Positions 8,529 to 18,208 of a stretch of 64,000 bases of DNA are shown one piece after another. Below the pieces are notes generated by a model. The model was not told the origin of the DNA. It saw only the letters and a list, made by a program, of their open reading frames with translations, and searched no databases. Within the stretch, counting starts at the first letter, position 1. Each line of letters begins with the position of its first letter. The stretch is from positions 5,146,001 through 5,210,000 of the forward strand of contig NZ_PDBX01000001.1 of NCBI RefSeq assembly GCF_002564105.1, written 5' to 3'. A program made the position numbers and the translations under genes. Origin of the DNA: Collimonas sp. PA-H2. GTDB taxonomy: Bacteria > Pseudomonadota > Gammaproteobacteria > Burkholderiales > Burkholderiaceae_D.

Positions 8529-9953
8529 ATGCCACATCGCACACTATATCGAAAGCTGGTCGACAGCCGCACCGTCGCCGTATTGGATGAGCAGCACGTG
8601 CTGCTGTATGCCGACCTGCACATCATGAACGAATACACCAGTCCGCAGGCATTCAGCAGCTTGCGCGCCAGTAATCGGACCGTGCTGCGGCCGCGGCAGC
8701 AGCTTGCCGTGGTGTCGCACATCATCCCGACCCATCCGGTCAGCATCGAGCAGCGCGTGATCCTCGATCCGGCCTCGGCGCTGCAAGCCAGCAACCTCAA
8801 GCGCAACTGCCGCGAGTTCGGCATCAAGCTGTTCGATACCAACGATGAAGAACAAGGCATAGAGCACATCATCGCACCCGAACATGGCTGGATCCGGCCC
8901 GGCATGGTGGTGTTGTGCGGCGACAGCCATACCACCACCTACGGCGCGCTGGGCGCCCTAGGATTCGGCGTCGGCACTTCTGAAGTGGAGCACATCCTGG
9001 CGACCCAGACCCTGGTCTACCGCTTGGCGCAAGATATGCGCATCAGGGTCGACGGCGCGCTGCCGGTGGGCACATCGGTCAAGGACCTGATCCTGCTGAT
9101 CATCGCCCGCATCGGCGCCCAGGGCGCGCGCGGCTACGCCGTCGAGTTTGCCGGCACGACGATAGCGGCGCTGTCAGCCGAGGCGCGCATGACTTTGTGC
9201 AATATGGCGGTGGAGGCCGGCGCCAAGGCGGCCTTGATCCGGCCCGATGAGACGACTTATGCCTATATCAGGGCGAAGGCGCAGGATCTTGGCGAGCACG
9301 GCTTTGTGCGGGCGCTGGGCGACTGGCAGCAGTTATATTCAGATGAAGATGCCGTGTTCGATATCGAACATATATTCGCCGCACAGGAAGTCGCGCCGTT
9401 TGTCACCTGGGGCACCAGTCCCGACCAGGCGATTGCAGTCAATGCCTTGATTCCTGATCCGGCGCTGGCAAGCGACGAACAGGTAGCGGCAACCACGGCC
9501 CGGGCCCTGCAATACATGGGTCTTTCGGCCGGAACCGCAATTGCCGGCCTGCCGCTAGACCGCGTCTTCATCGGCTCCTGCACCAATGGCCGCATCGAGG
9601 ATTTGCGCATTGCCGCCGCCATCGTCGCCGGCAAGCGCGTCGCCGCCACGGTGCGGGCGATGGTGGTGCCCGGTTCCGGCGCGGTACGACGCCAGGCCGA
9701 GCAGGAAGGCCTGGCCGCCATCTTCATCGATGCCGGCTTTGAATGGCGCCAGCCGGGATGTTCGATGTGCCTGGCAATGAACGATGACGTGCTGGCGCCG
9801 GGCGAGCGCTGCGCCTCCACCACCAACCGTAATTTCGAAGGCCGCCAGGGCAGGGGTGGCCGGACTCATCTGATGAGTCCGGCGATGGCCGCCGCCGCCG
9901 CCATCAGTGGCTGCATCAGCGATGTCCGCGCACTGGAGAAACAGCATGCCTGA
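8529..9953 (+). CDS. leuC: 3-isopropylmalate dehydratase large subunit-like protein
   Basis: Large subunit (474 aa) of an aconitase-superfamily hydro-lyase. The three [4Fe-4S] ligands are present: Cys351 (GSCTNGRIEDL), Cys411 and Cys414 (PGCSMC), with the C-terminal NFEGRQGRGGRTHLMSP block of LeuC proteins. The segment near residues 29-42 reads DLHIMNEYTSPQAF, where most LeuC proteins have HEVTSP, a His-to-Asn change close to the active site. The start at 8529 has GGAG upstream; the open frame from 8331 runs inside the dehalogenase gene. Overlaps leuD by 8 nt. No leuB or leuA is adjacent, so this may be a secondary isomerase acting on another 2-hydroxyacid. Confidence 0.88.
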   Translation: MPHRTLYRKLVDSRTVAVLDEQHVLLYADLHIMNEYTSPQAFSSLRASNRTVLRPRQQLAVVSHIIPTHPVSIEQRVILDPASALQASNLKRNCREFGIKLFDTNDEEQGIEHIIAPEHGWIRPGMVVLCGDSHTTTYGALGALGFGVGTSEVEHILATQTLVYRLAQDMRIRVDGALPVGTSVKDLILLIIARIGAQGARGYAVEFAGTTIAALSAEARMTLCNMAVEAGAKAALIRPDETTYAYIRAKAQDLGEHGFVRALGDWQQLYSDEDAVFDIEHIFAAQEVAPFVTWGTSPDQAIAVNALIPDPALASDEQVAATTARALQYMGLSAGTAIAGLPLDRVFIGSCTNGRIEDLRIAAAIVAGKRVAATVRAMVVPGSGAVRRQAEQEGLAAIFIDAGFEWRQPGCSMCLAMNDDVLAPGERCASTTNRNFEGRQGRGGRTHLMSPAMAAAAAISGCISDVRALEKQHA

Positions 9954-10587
9954 CAACAAACGCATCGAAGGCATTGCCGCGCCGCTGCCGATCGATAACC
10001 TAGATACCGACCAGATCATGCCCAAGCAGTTCTTGCGCACGATCAGCAAGGAAGGACTGGACCGGGGCGTGCTGTTCGACCTGCGCTTTCATCCGGACGG
10101 CAGTCCCAGGCCGGATTTTGTGCTGAACCGCCCCGAGTACAAGGGCGCCATCATCCTGATCGGCGGCTCCAATTTCGGCTGCGGTTCCAGTCGTGAGCAT
10201 GCTGTATGGGGCTTGCAGCAATTGGGAGTGGAAGCCGTCATTGCCCCCAGCTTTGGCGAGATTTTTTTCAGTAATGCGCTGAATAACCGCTTGCTGCTGA
10301 TCGTGCTGGAGCATGACCGGATTGCCTTGCTATTGAAGGCATTGGAGAGCAATTGGCAGCGCCTGCTTATCGACCTGGAACAGATGCAGCTGTCGTGCGG
10401 ATCGCTGGTATTCGGTTTTACGCTGGGCGAGCGGCACAGGAAAATGATCGTCGAAGGGTTGGATATGGTGGGTGCAACCTTGCAAATGCTGCCGCAGATT
10501 TGCGCTTTCGAGAAAAGCCATGAAGCGGCTTGTCCGTGGGCCAGGGTGCTGCCGACAGATGAAGACAATCATGGGCAGATTGCATGA
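9946..10587 (+). CDS. leuD: 3-isopropylmalate dehydratase small subunit-like protein
   Basis: Swivel-domain partner of the preceding large subunit, 213 aa. Motifs: NLDTDQIMPKQFL near the N-terminus, GSNFGCGSSREHAVWGL (substrate phosphate/carboxylate site), and APSFGEIFFSNALNN. The length matches LeuD. The start at 9946 overlaps leuC by 8 nt and gives the usual N-terminus; an upstream ATG at 9907 would add 13 residues within leuC. The two subunits should form the active heterodimer in the cytoplasm. Specificity versus leucine biosynthesis cannot be decided here. Confidence 0.9.
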   Translation: MPDNKRIEGIAAPLPIDNLDTDQIMPKQFLRTISKEGLDRGVLFDLRFHPDGSPRPDFVLNRPEYKGAIILIGGSNFGCGSSREHAVWGLQQLGVEAVIAPSFGEIFFSNALNNRLLLIVLEHDRIALLLKALESNWQRLLIDLEQMQLSCGSLVFGFTLGERHRKMIVEGLDMVGATLQMLPQICAFEKSHEAACPWARVLPTDEDNHGQIA

Positions 10588-10647
10588 TTTGCGTTAGCAT
10601 CGCGTAGGAGGCGTCGCGGGGCGCCAGTTGAAAGCGAATGCTACGCG

Positions 10648-11160
10648 ATGAAAGAAACCATGTTCAGCATCATGCCGATCCGTGCCGAGCACGCTCCGCA
10701 ATTCCACCAAGTGCTGGACGCAATCGCACGCGAGCGTATTTATCTCGGACAGACAGAAGCGCGCTCGCCGGCCTGGGTCAGCAACTTTGTCGCCAACAAC
10801 GTCAAGAACGATTGTGCACAACTGGTTGCCCTGCACGGCGAGCAGATGATCGGCTGGTGCGACATCCTGCCCCATCCCTTGCCAGGCTTCGGCCACGGCG
10901 GCACGCTCGGCATGGGAGTGATCAAATCCTGGCGCGGCCAAGGCGTCGGCCGGGCCTTGCTGGCGGCAACTATCGAAAGCGCCCTGAGGCGCGGCATTAC
11001 CCGGGTCGAGCTGGAGGTGTATGCTGGCAATGCCGCTGCGATCGGGCTTTACCGGAAACATGGCTTCGTCGAAGAAGGCGTGAAGCGCAAGGCCAGGTTC
11101 CTGGATGGACGGTATGACGATGTCGTCATGATGGCGTTGCTGGTCGGGATGGATTGCTGA
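10648..11160 (+). CDS. GNAT family N-acetyltransferase
   Basis: Acetyl-CoA dependent N-acetyltransferase of 170 aa. The core has LGMGVIKSWRGQGVGRALL (acetyl-CoA pyrophosphate loop RGQGVG) and VYAGNAAAIGLYRKHGFVEEG (motif B), typical of RimI-like enzymes. Acceptor substrate unknown. 60 nt separate it from leuD, so co-transcription is possible. Its last 35 bases overlap the convergent acetyltransferase gene. Confidence 0.87.
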   Translation: MKETMFSIMPIRAEHAPQFHQVLDAIARERIYLGQTEARSPAWVSNFVANNVKNDCAQLVALHGEQMIGWCDILPHPLPGFGHGGTLGMGVIKSWRGQGVGRALLAATIESALRRGITRVELEVYAGNAAAIGLYRKHGFVEEGVKRKARFLDGRYDDVVMMALLVGMDC

Positions 11161-11695
11161 CGTAGTTTTTGTCAGCTTCCCAATCGCTGCGCAACAACGA
11201 ATACACGTTCATGTCGATATGCTTGCCGCGTATGAAAGCGGCGCCTCGCGCCACGCCTTCCTTTTGATAAGCGCATTTGACCGCTACTTTTTCAGAAGCG
11301 ATATTGAGAACGTCCATCTTGATTTCAAGGCGATTGATCATGAGGGATTGGAACAGATAGCTAGTCAAAAGCCTTACCGCTTCGCTGGTCATGCCGCTTC
11401 CCCGCTTGTCCACCGCAAACAGGATATAGCCTATTTCCCGTGCATTGAAATAGGGACCTGCCTTGAAATGCCATATGCGTCCCAGTATGCGGTCTTCTTT
11501 GTCGACAATGAGGAAACGTTCATCATCGCCTGAAGATCCGCCAGTGGCGTCGATGCTTTTTTCAATCGAGGCTGGCGCAAACAGGCTGCTGGGCAGATAT
11601 TCTCCGCGCGCCTTCAAGTCATTCATCAAGGGCATCAATGTTGCGAGGTCGCTTTTGCTGGCGTGCCGGATATTGATCGTGCTGCCTTCTATCAT
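11126..11695 (-). CDS. GNAT family N-acetyltransferase (RimJ/RimL-like)
   Basis: 189-aa acetyltransferase. Visible: NIRHASKSDLATLMPLMND at the start, GYILFAVDKRGSGMTSEAVRLL (acetyl-CoA loop, with KRGSGMT in place of the usual RGxGxG/A), and MDVLNIASEKVAVKCAYQKEGVARG, the RimJ/RimL pattern for a family that acetylates protein N-termini or small amines. Ends with the degenerate order expected of the family. Overlaps the preceding + strand GNAT by 35 bp tail to tail. Confidence 0.83.
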   Translation of the reverse strand: MIEGSTINIRHASKSDLATLMPLMNDLKARGEYLPSSLFAPASIEKSIDATGGSSGDDERFLIVDKEDRILGRIWHFKAGPYFNAREIGYILFAVDKRGSGMTSEAVRLLTSYLFQSLMINRLEIKMDVLNIASEKVAVKCAYQKEGVARGAAFIRGKHIDMNVYSLLRSDWEADKNYVSNPSRPATPS

Positions 11696-11874
11696 TGTTT
11701 TCCTTTTTGAGAATGCTGCGTTTCTACTGAGTGGCGTGATGTTTTCCCATATGGCGTATTCAAGGCCTATGCAAGGCGAACAACAATATCCTGGTCAATA
11801 CGCATGGGGAGGCTGGCGAGATTTTGTGGCAACGGGTGCAATTTCAATACCGTTTATATGATTTGTCCGGTGCG

Positions 11875-12198
11875 CTAGCCGGCAAACAGCGCGATTATGA
11901 AAAAAAGCGCCGCTGCCAGCGGTGCAGCCAGCACAAGCAACTCGGCCACATTTTTTCTGGTTGACGGCAAAGGGAGGCGCCGGAACGCAACGATGCCCAA
12001 AGTAAGCGCTGCAGCTGACAGTACTGCGGCCACAATTGCGGCGAGCGCATATATCGAAAATATTGGCATGCCGCATGTTGACAGCGGATAGGCATTTTCG
12101 AGTTGCGCCTGCTGGCGCCAGGCCCATCCAACTGGAAGAAGCCAGGCGCTGGCGAAAACCGTCCAGGAAGCACGTCGGTAACTAAATAGCTGCCTCAA
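11875..12198 (-). CDS. Small inner-membrane protein, unknown function
   Basis: Not recognised. About 107 aa with three hydrophobic segments (around ASWTVFASAWLLPVGWAW, IYALAAIVAAVLSAAALTLGIV and LLVLAAPLAAALFFIIALFAG). I chose the TTG at 12198 because AAGGAG sits 7 nt upstream of it; a TTG at 12216 would add six residues but places that Shine-Dalgarno inside the gene. There is no ATG in the N-terminal part. The 179-bp stretch between it and the GNAT gene holds nothing clear. Confidence 0.6.
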   Translation of the reverse strand: MRQLFSYRRASWTVFASAWLLPVGWAWRQQAQLENAYPLSTCGMPIFSIYALAAIVAAVLSAAALTLGIVAFRRLPLPSTRKNVAELLVLAAPLAAALFFIIALFAG

Positions 12199-12413
12199 CC
12201 AAAATCTCCTTGGCAAAACCGGATTAGACCTCGGCGAATTGCAGGCGACGCGGAGGTTTTTAAGTGTTGCTATTTTATAATATACGATACCTCTTGAGTT
12301 GATGTTGATCGATCTCTTTAGACAACTGCCGTCCAGTCGGCTTTATGCCCGAGGCCAGCGCAGCTTTGGCAATTTCGCTACACTGTCAGGCCAACAGCAA
12401 CCAGGCTTCCAAC

Positions 12414-13439
12414 ATGCAAAACACCTACCAGAACCGCCAGTGGTTTTACGTCAAGCGTCCGGATGGACGGGTCAGCAATGATCACTACGAATTGCGTGAA
12501 AGCGAACTCGACGGCAACCTGGCGACCAATGAAGTGATCCTGCGCGCCAAATTCATCAGCGTCGATCCGTATATCCGTATCCAGCAGCACGAGCGCAATA
12601 CCTACGATGTGCCGCATCCGCTGGGGATCGTGCAGCGCGCCGGCGTGGTCGGCGAAGTGGTTGCTTCGGCCAGCCCTCTGTATCAGGCTGGCGACTGGGT
12701 ATCGGCCTATAGCGGCTGGCAATTGTATGCGCGCTGTCATCACAGCGAATTGACTAAGCTCGATCCCGGCGCTGCGCCGGTTTCCACCGCGCTCGGCGTG
12801 CTGGGCATGCCGGGCCGCACCGCCTGGTTCGGCCTGACCGAAGCCGGTCGTCCGCGTCCGGGCGATACCTTGCTGGTGTCGGGAGCCGCCGGTGCGGTCG
12901 GTTCACTGGTGGCGCAGTTCGGCAAGCGGGCAGGGTGCCGCGTGATCGGCATCGCCGGCGGCGCCGAGAAATGCAAGTTCCTGACCGAGACGCTGAAGCT
13001 GGATGGCGCCATCGACTATCGCGCGCATACGACGCCTGAAGCATTGAGCGCTGCGATCCAGGCGGCTACCGGCGGCGTCGATATCTACTTCGACAATGTC
13101 GGCGGCCCTATCACCGATGCAGTCATCCCGTTGATCAAGCGGCGCGCCCGCATCATCATCTGCGGCGCCATCAGCCAGTATGATGGCGGCCTCGATACGC
13201 CCGACCTCGGTCCGCGCTTCCTGCAGCATATGCTGTTCCAGCGCGCCACCATCCAGGGCATCCTGGCGCGCGACTACACCAATCGCATGGATGAGATGCT
13301 AGCGATCGTGGCGCCCTGGGTGAAAAGCGGCGAAATCGTGTTCCAGGAGACCTATGTCGACGGTTTCGAACAGTTGCCGGATGCGCTCAACAGTCTGTTC
13401 GAGGGCAAGAATATCGGCAAGCTGCTGGTGCGCGTCTGA
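12414..13439 (+). CDS. NADP-dependent medium-chain oxidoreductase (YncB/CurA-like)
   Basis: Zinc-independent medium-chain dehydrogenase/reductase of 341 aa, of the NADP-dependent alkenal/one reductase group (like E. coli CurA). N-terminal signature QNRQWFYVKRPDGRVSNDHYEL; cofactor loop VSGAAGAVGSLVAQFGK; then FDNVGGPITDAVIPLI, characteristic of this subfamily. Likely reduces the double bond of alpha,beta-unsaturated carbonyls in the cytoplasm. The start at 12414 yields the family N-terminus; an in-frame ATG at 12345 adds 23 unlikely residues. The 215 bp upstream are AT-rich with a TATAAT-like element but no other gene. Confidence 0.9.
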   Translation: MQNTYQNRQWFYVKRPDGRVSNDHYELRESELDGNLATNEVILRAKFISVDPYIRIQQHERNTYDVPHPLGIVQRAGVVGEVVASASPLYQAGDWVSAYSGWQLYARCHHSELTKLDPGAAPVSTALGVLGMPGRTAWFGLTEAGRPRPGDTLLVSGAAGAVGSLVAQFGKRAGCRVIGIAGGAEKCKFLTETLKLDGAIDYRAHTTPEALSAAIQAATGGVDIYFDNVGGPITDAVIPLIKRRARIIICGAISQYDGGLDTPDLGPRFLQHMLFQRATIQGILARDYTNRMDEMLAIVAPWVKSGEIVFQETYVDGFEQLPDALNSLFEGKNIGKLLVRV

Positions 13440-13516
13440 TAGCTTGATTCAGCAGCATTGCAATGCGTACGGGGACGGCTAAACTCTAGTTCCATGCATA
13501 TCAGCGGGAGGTCGAC

Positions 13517-13810
13517 ATGGCTAATCTGGGTCTATTCGTCAGGCTGGAAGCCCGGCCGGGAAAAGAAGCCGAGGTCGAGGCATTTCTGCACGACGGCTTG
13601 GCAGTTGTGCAACAGGAGCTGGCGACCACCACCTGGTACGCCATCAAGCTGGGACCGTCCACCTACGGCATCTTCGACACTTTTCCTGACGAGGCGGGCC
13701 GTCAGGCTCATCTCAACGGGCGGGTAGCCGCTGCGCTGATGGGCAGGTCGGCCGAACTGTTTTCGCAGCCGCCAGCCATCGAAAAAATCGATATCCTGGC
13801 GTCGAAGTAA
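13517..13810 (+). CDS. Antibiotic biosynthesis monooxygenase (ABM) domain protein
   Basis: Compact 97-aa dimeric alpha/beta-barrel protein of the ABM/YgiN type. Pattern: GLFVRLEARPGKEAEVEAFL strand-helix, then TTWYAIKLGPSTYGIFDTF and a C-terminal strand (AIEKIDILASK). Members are cofactor-free quinol monooxygenases or heme-degrading enzymes; which applies is unclear. GGGAGG stands 8 nt before the ATG. Stands alone between the MDR gene and a long leader. Confidence 0.82.
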   Translation: MANLGLFVRLEARPGKEAEVEAFLHDGLAVVQQELATTTWYAIKLGPSTYGIFDTFPDEAGRQAHLNGRVAAALMGRSAELFSQPPAIEKIDILASK

Positions 13811-14245
13811 TCGGGAAAACGGATTTCCAGATGGTTCGCCGCATTCGCCGCGGCTGATCTTCCTTTGCCGGTCGCCGGCCTCCGCGCTCAGCACTACGTC
13901 CCAATTGAAACTTTCCTTGAAGAAATGTATTTTTGTAGTATACCTTTCAGGTGGCGGGGTCGAATCTCACTCGGTTTATTGACGCGGTGAGATTCGCCGG
14001 CCAGGTCGCATGATCTTGCGGCTGCCTATCCAATCTGCATCCATCCATGAAGCACCGAAGCGGTCGCGCGGACAGAGTTCGTCTGTTCAATTGCAAAAAG
14101 GGAGAATAGCAACAGCTTGCCGGCAGCAACCAGGAGACTACCTGGCGCAGCAAGCGATGGCGAAGTAACGGTAGCGCTTTTGTCAGTCAAATCACCCGGT
14201 TGTGCCGCCGTCAGGCGGTACGTCTTTAACAAGAAAGGGCAAGAG
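13811..14245. other. 435-bp non-coding leader upstream of the S10 peptidase
   Basis: No convincing gene. It holds a perfect 10-bp inverted repeat (CGAATCTCAC at 13961-13970, GTGAGATTCG at 13987-13996, 16-nt loop) just after an AT-rich TAGTATACC stretch that could be a -10 element. The peptidase frame is open back to 14117 but lacks a leader-like start there. Confidence 0.5.
13961..13996. repeat. 10-bp perfect inverted repeat
   Basis: CGAATCTCAC-N16-GTGAGATTCG. It could be an operator or an RNA hairpin in the peptidase leader. It is not followed by a T-run, so it is not a simple terminator. Confidence 0.55.
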
Positions 14246-15931
14246 ATGAAAACAGATCGTCCCATGAATGCCAGTACTCCCCCTCGAACAATCCGAAGCA
14301 CCATATTCGCGGCGGCGCTGGCCGCAGGATTCTGCGCGATTTTTTCCACGCCGGCGGCGGCCGAAGTGTTCCCGCCTGACCAGCCCTACATGGATAACAC
14401 AGCCTACGCATTCGGCCCTGCTGACGGGTTGGCGGCGTCGATTGTCAACGAGAAGGCGGCAGTCGCCTACCATCAGCTGACCTATCGCGAAAGCGGCAGG
14501 CGCGTGGACTACATCACCACTACCGGACACCTGACCGCGGCCGACGCCAGCGGCAAGCCTGAAGCGTCGATGTTCTACGTTGCCTATACCGCAAAAAACC
14601 ACTGGCCGTGGCCGCGTCCCGTCACGTTCTTCTACAACGGCGGACCGGGATCTTCATCGATCTGGCTGCGCCTGGGTTCTTTCGCGCCGAGCCGGGTCGC
14701 CACGCTTGATCCGTACACCACCGGCTGGCCTAACTTCCCGCTGGTGGATAACCAGGAGAGCCTGATCGACACCACCGACATGGTGTTCATCGATCCGCCG
14801 GGCACCGGTTTCTCCGAGGCGGTCCTGCCGAATACCAATCAAACGTTCTGGGGCGTCGACCAGGATGCCGGCGTGATGCGCGATTTCATCCTGCGTTATC
14901 TTGCGGTCAATCCGCGCCCGCATTCGCCGATCTACTTGTACGGCGAATCGTACGGCACACCGCGCACCGATGTGCTGGCGCCGTTGCTGGAACAGGCTGG
15001 CGTGCGTTTGAGCGGAATCATCCTGCAGTCCTGCATCCTGGATTACAACGATCAATATCCAAGCGCAGCGGATCTGCAGCGGGCCACCGACTACACGGTA
15101 TCGCTGCTGCCAGGCTATGCCGAAGTAGCGGCATTCTTCGGCCAGGTCACGCCGCCGCCGTCCGGCGTACGTAGCTTTGCCCGGCGCATGCGCGACTTCT
15201 CGACCGATCGTTACGCGGAGTTCCTGCCTTACGGTCCGACCTTCCTCGGTCTGGCAAATCCGCCGGTATTCCCGACACCCGCCGTGTATGCGCAAATGTC
15301 GAGCCAGAGCGGCATCAACGTGAGCGCTTTGCAAGCCTATCTGGGGCCGAACTCGCTCAACACCACGCTGGTGCCAGGCTACACCATCGGCGGCTATGAC
15401 GGCCGCGTGTCGGCGCCGAACGGCAGCCCGATGCTGGTGGGCGATTCCGATCCATCCGATGCCTTGATCGCCAAGCCGTTCCCGGCGATTCTCAGCCAGC
15501 AGCTGCCGGACTACCTGAAGTACACGGCGCCGAACACCACCTACGTAACCTTGAGCAATAGCGCCAACAGTAACTGGGATTTCAGCCATGGCGGGCTGCC
15601 GGTGCCGGATACGCTGCCCGACCTGCTGGCCGAAATCACGCTTAATCCGCACATCAAGGTGCTGGTTGAAAACGGCTACCACGACCTGGTTACGCCATTT
15701 TTCATGACTGAGAAAGATCTGGGACGGCTCAAGAGCGTTCCCGGCATCCGGCCCGACATCCAGGTGACGCATTATGCCGGCGGCCACATGATCTACCTGG
15801 ACGACAACTCGCGGCCGCGCATGAAGGCCGACCTGGTCGATTATTACCAGGGCAGGCGGATAAGGGGCGCCATGCGCTTCGCCGAGCTGCCGGCGCCGTG
15901 GTCGGATATGGGGCCGGCGGGTACGCCTTAG
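14246..15931 (+). CDS. Exported S10 family serine carboxypeptidase
   Basis: Secreted alpha/beta-hydrolase-fold carboxypeptidase, 561 aa. N-terminal signal segment with STIFAAALAAGFCAIFSTPAAA (cleavage about residue 39). Oxyanion loop FFYNGGPGSSS (residues 128-138), nucleophile Ser235 in LYGESYG, candidate Asp in VENGYHDLVTP and His in YAGGHMIYLDD complete the triad. Predicted to remove C-terminal residues from peptides outside the cytoplasm at acidic pH, as known for the family. The ATG at 14246 is preceded by GGGCAAGAG and directly precedes the signal peptide; the longer frame from 14117 adds 43 residues without family likeness. Confidence 0.88.
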   Translation: MKTDRPMNASTPPRTIRSTIFAAALAAGFCAIFSTPAAAEVFPPDQPYMDNTAYAFGPADGLAASIVNEKAAVAYHQLTYRESGRRVDYITTTGHLTAADASGKPEASMFYVAYTAKNHWPWPRPVTFFYNGGPGSSSIWLRLGSFAPSRVATLDPYTTGWPNFPLVDNQESLIDTTDMVFIDPPGTGFSEAVLPNTNQTFWGVDQDAGVMRDFILRYLAVNPRPHSPIYLYGESYGTPRTDVLAPLLEQAGVRLSGIILQSCILDYNDQYPSAADLQRATDYTVSLLPGYAEVAAFFGQVTPPPSGVRSFARRMRDFSTDRYAEFLPYGPTFLGLANPPVFPTPAVYAQMSSQSGINVSALQAYLGPNSLNTTLVPGYTIGGYDGRVSAPNGSPMLVGDSDPSDALIAKPFPAILSQQLPDYLKYTAPNTTYVTLSNSANSNWDFSHGGLPVPDTLPDLLAEITLNPHIKVLVENGYHDLVTPFFMTEKDLGRLKSVPGIRPDIQVTHYAGGHMIYLDDNSRPRMKADLVDYYQGRRIRGAMRFAELPAPWSDMGPAGTP

Positions 15932-16010
15932 GCACGTGAGGCAATACGCGGAACCCGCGCCGACGGCGTACGGATCGTACTATGATGAAGAAAGGCGTAT
16001 AGGAAATCCT

Positions 16011-16382
16011 ATGAAAAATACATTTTATCTGATGGTATTTGCCCTTTGTGCAACGGCCGGCTTGGCGCATGCGAGCGATACAGCTGCCACTCCGGCCGGA
16101 ATTGCGAAACATGGCGTGGAAGGTCCGTTCTTCCCGGCAGCGCGGCCGGCGGCGCCAGCCGCGGCGGCATCCACCGGCGACACGCTCAAGGCGCAAGCCA
16201 TGAGCCGTTTGAAGTCGAATTTCGATGCTGCCGATGTCGCCAAGACGGGCACGCTGACCCAACAGCAGGCGCAAAAGAGCGGCCTGGGCTATGTGGCTAA
16301 CAATTTCGGCAAGATCGACGTCAACAAGTCTGGCAAGGTGACATTCGACGATGTGAAGCAATATCTGCAGTCGCAGCCGTAG
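16011..16382 (+). CDS. Exported EF-hand protein
   Basis: 123-aa protein with a signal peptide (MKNTFYLMVFALCATAGLAHA) and two EF-hand-like segments. The second, DVNKSGKVTFDD, has the canonical calcium-loop spacing; the first, DAADVAKTGTLT, is less regular. Likely a periplasmic calcium-binding protein. AGGAA lies 6 nt before the ATG at 16011; the frame open from 15936 lacks a signal sequence. Followed by an intrinsic terminator. Confidence 0.82.
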   Translation: MKNTFYLMVFALCATAGLAHASDTAATPAGIAKHGVEGPFFPAARPAAPAAAASTGDTLKAQAMSRLKSNFDAADVAKTGTLTQQQAQKSGLGYVANNFGKIDVNKSGKVTFDDVKQYLQSQP

Positions 16383-16413
16383 AGAGCGGGCTCCCGGCGA
16401 GGGAGCCGACAGG

Positions 16414-16451
16414 AAAAGCGCAGCCGCCCGATTGGACGGCTGCGCTTTTTT
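16414..16451 (+). terminator. Intrinsic terminator after the EF-hand gene
   Basis: AAAAGCGCAGCCG / CGGCTGCGCTTTTTT stem with a 10-nt loop and a T-run. A second short hairpin (GGCTCCC/GGGAGCC) lies just upstream at 16389-16406. Confidence 0.88.
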
Positions 16452-16631
16452 CTGCCGCCGTGTTCCGGGTGAGGTTTTTGTGCGCTAACGTAACTTAATG
16501 TTGTCTTTACAGCTCGTTACAACCGATACATCTAGGTGGTGGCAGAGGCCTATCTGAAATGCGTTAATGTAGTTAATACAAGAGACATGTCAATTGCTCC
16601 CAATCCTGATCATTCCTGCCGGTGACCGTCC

Positions 16632-18176
<1,545 letters not shown>

Positions 18177-18208
18177 GCCTTGACCAGATTGAATGCCAGG
18201 AGAACATG

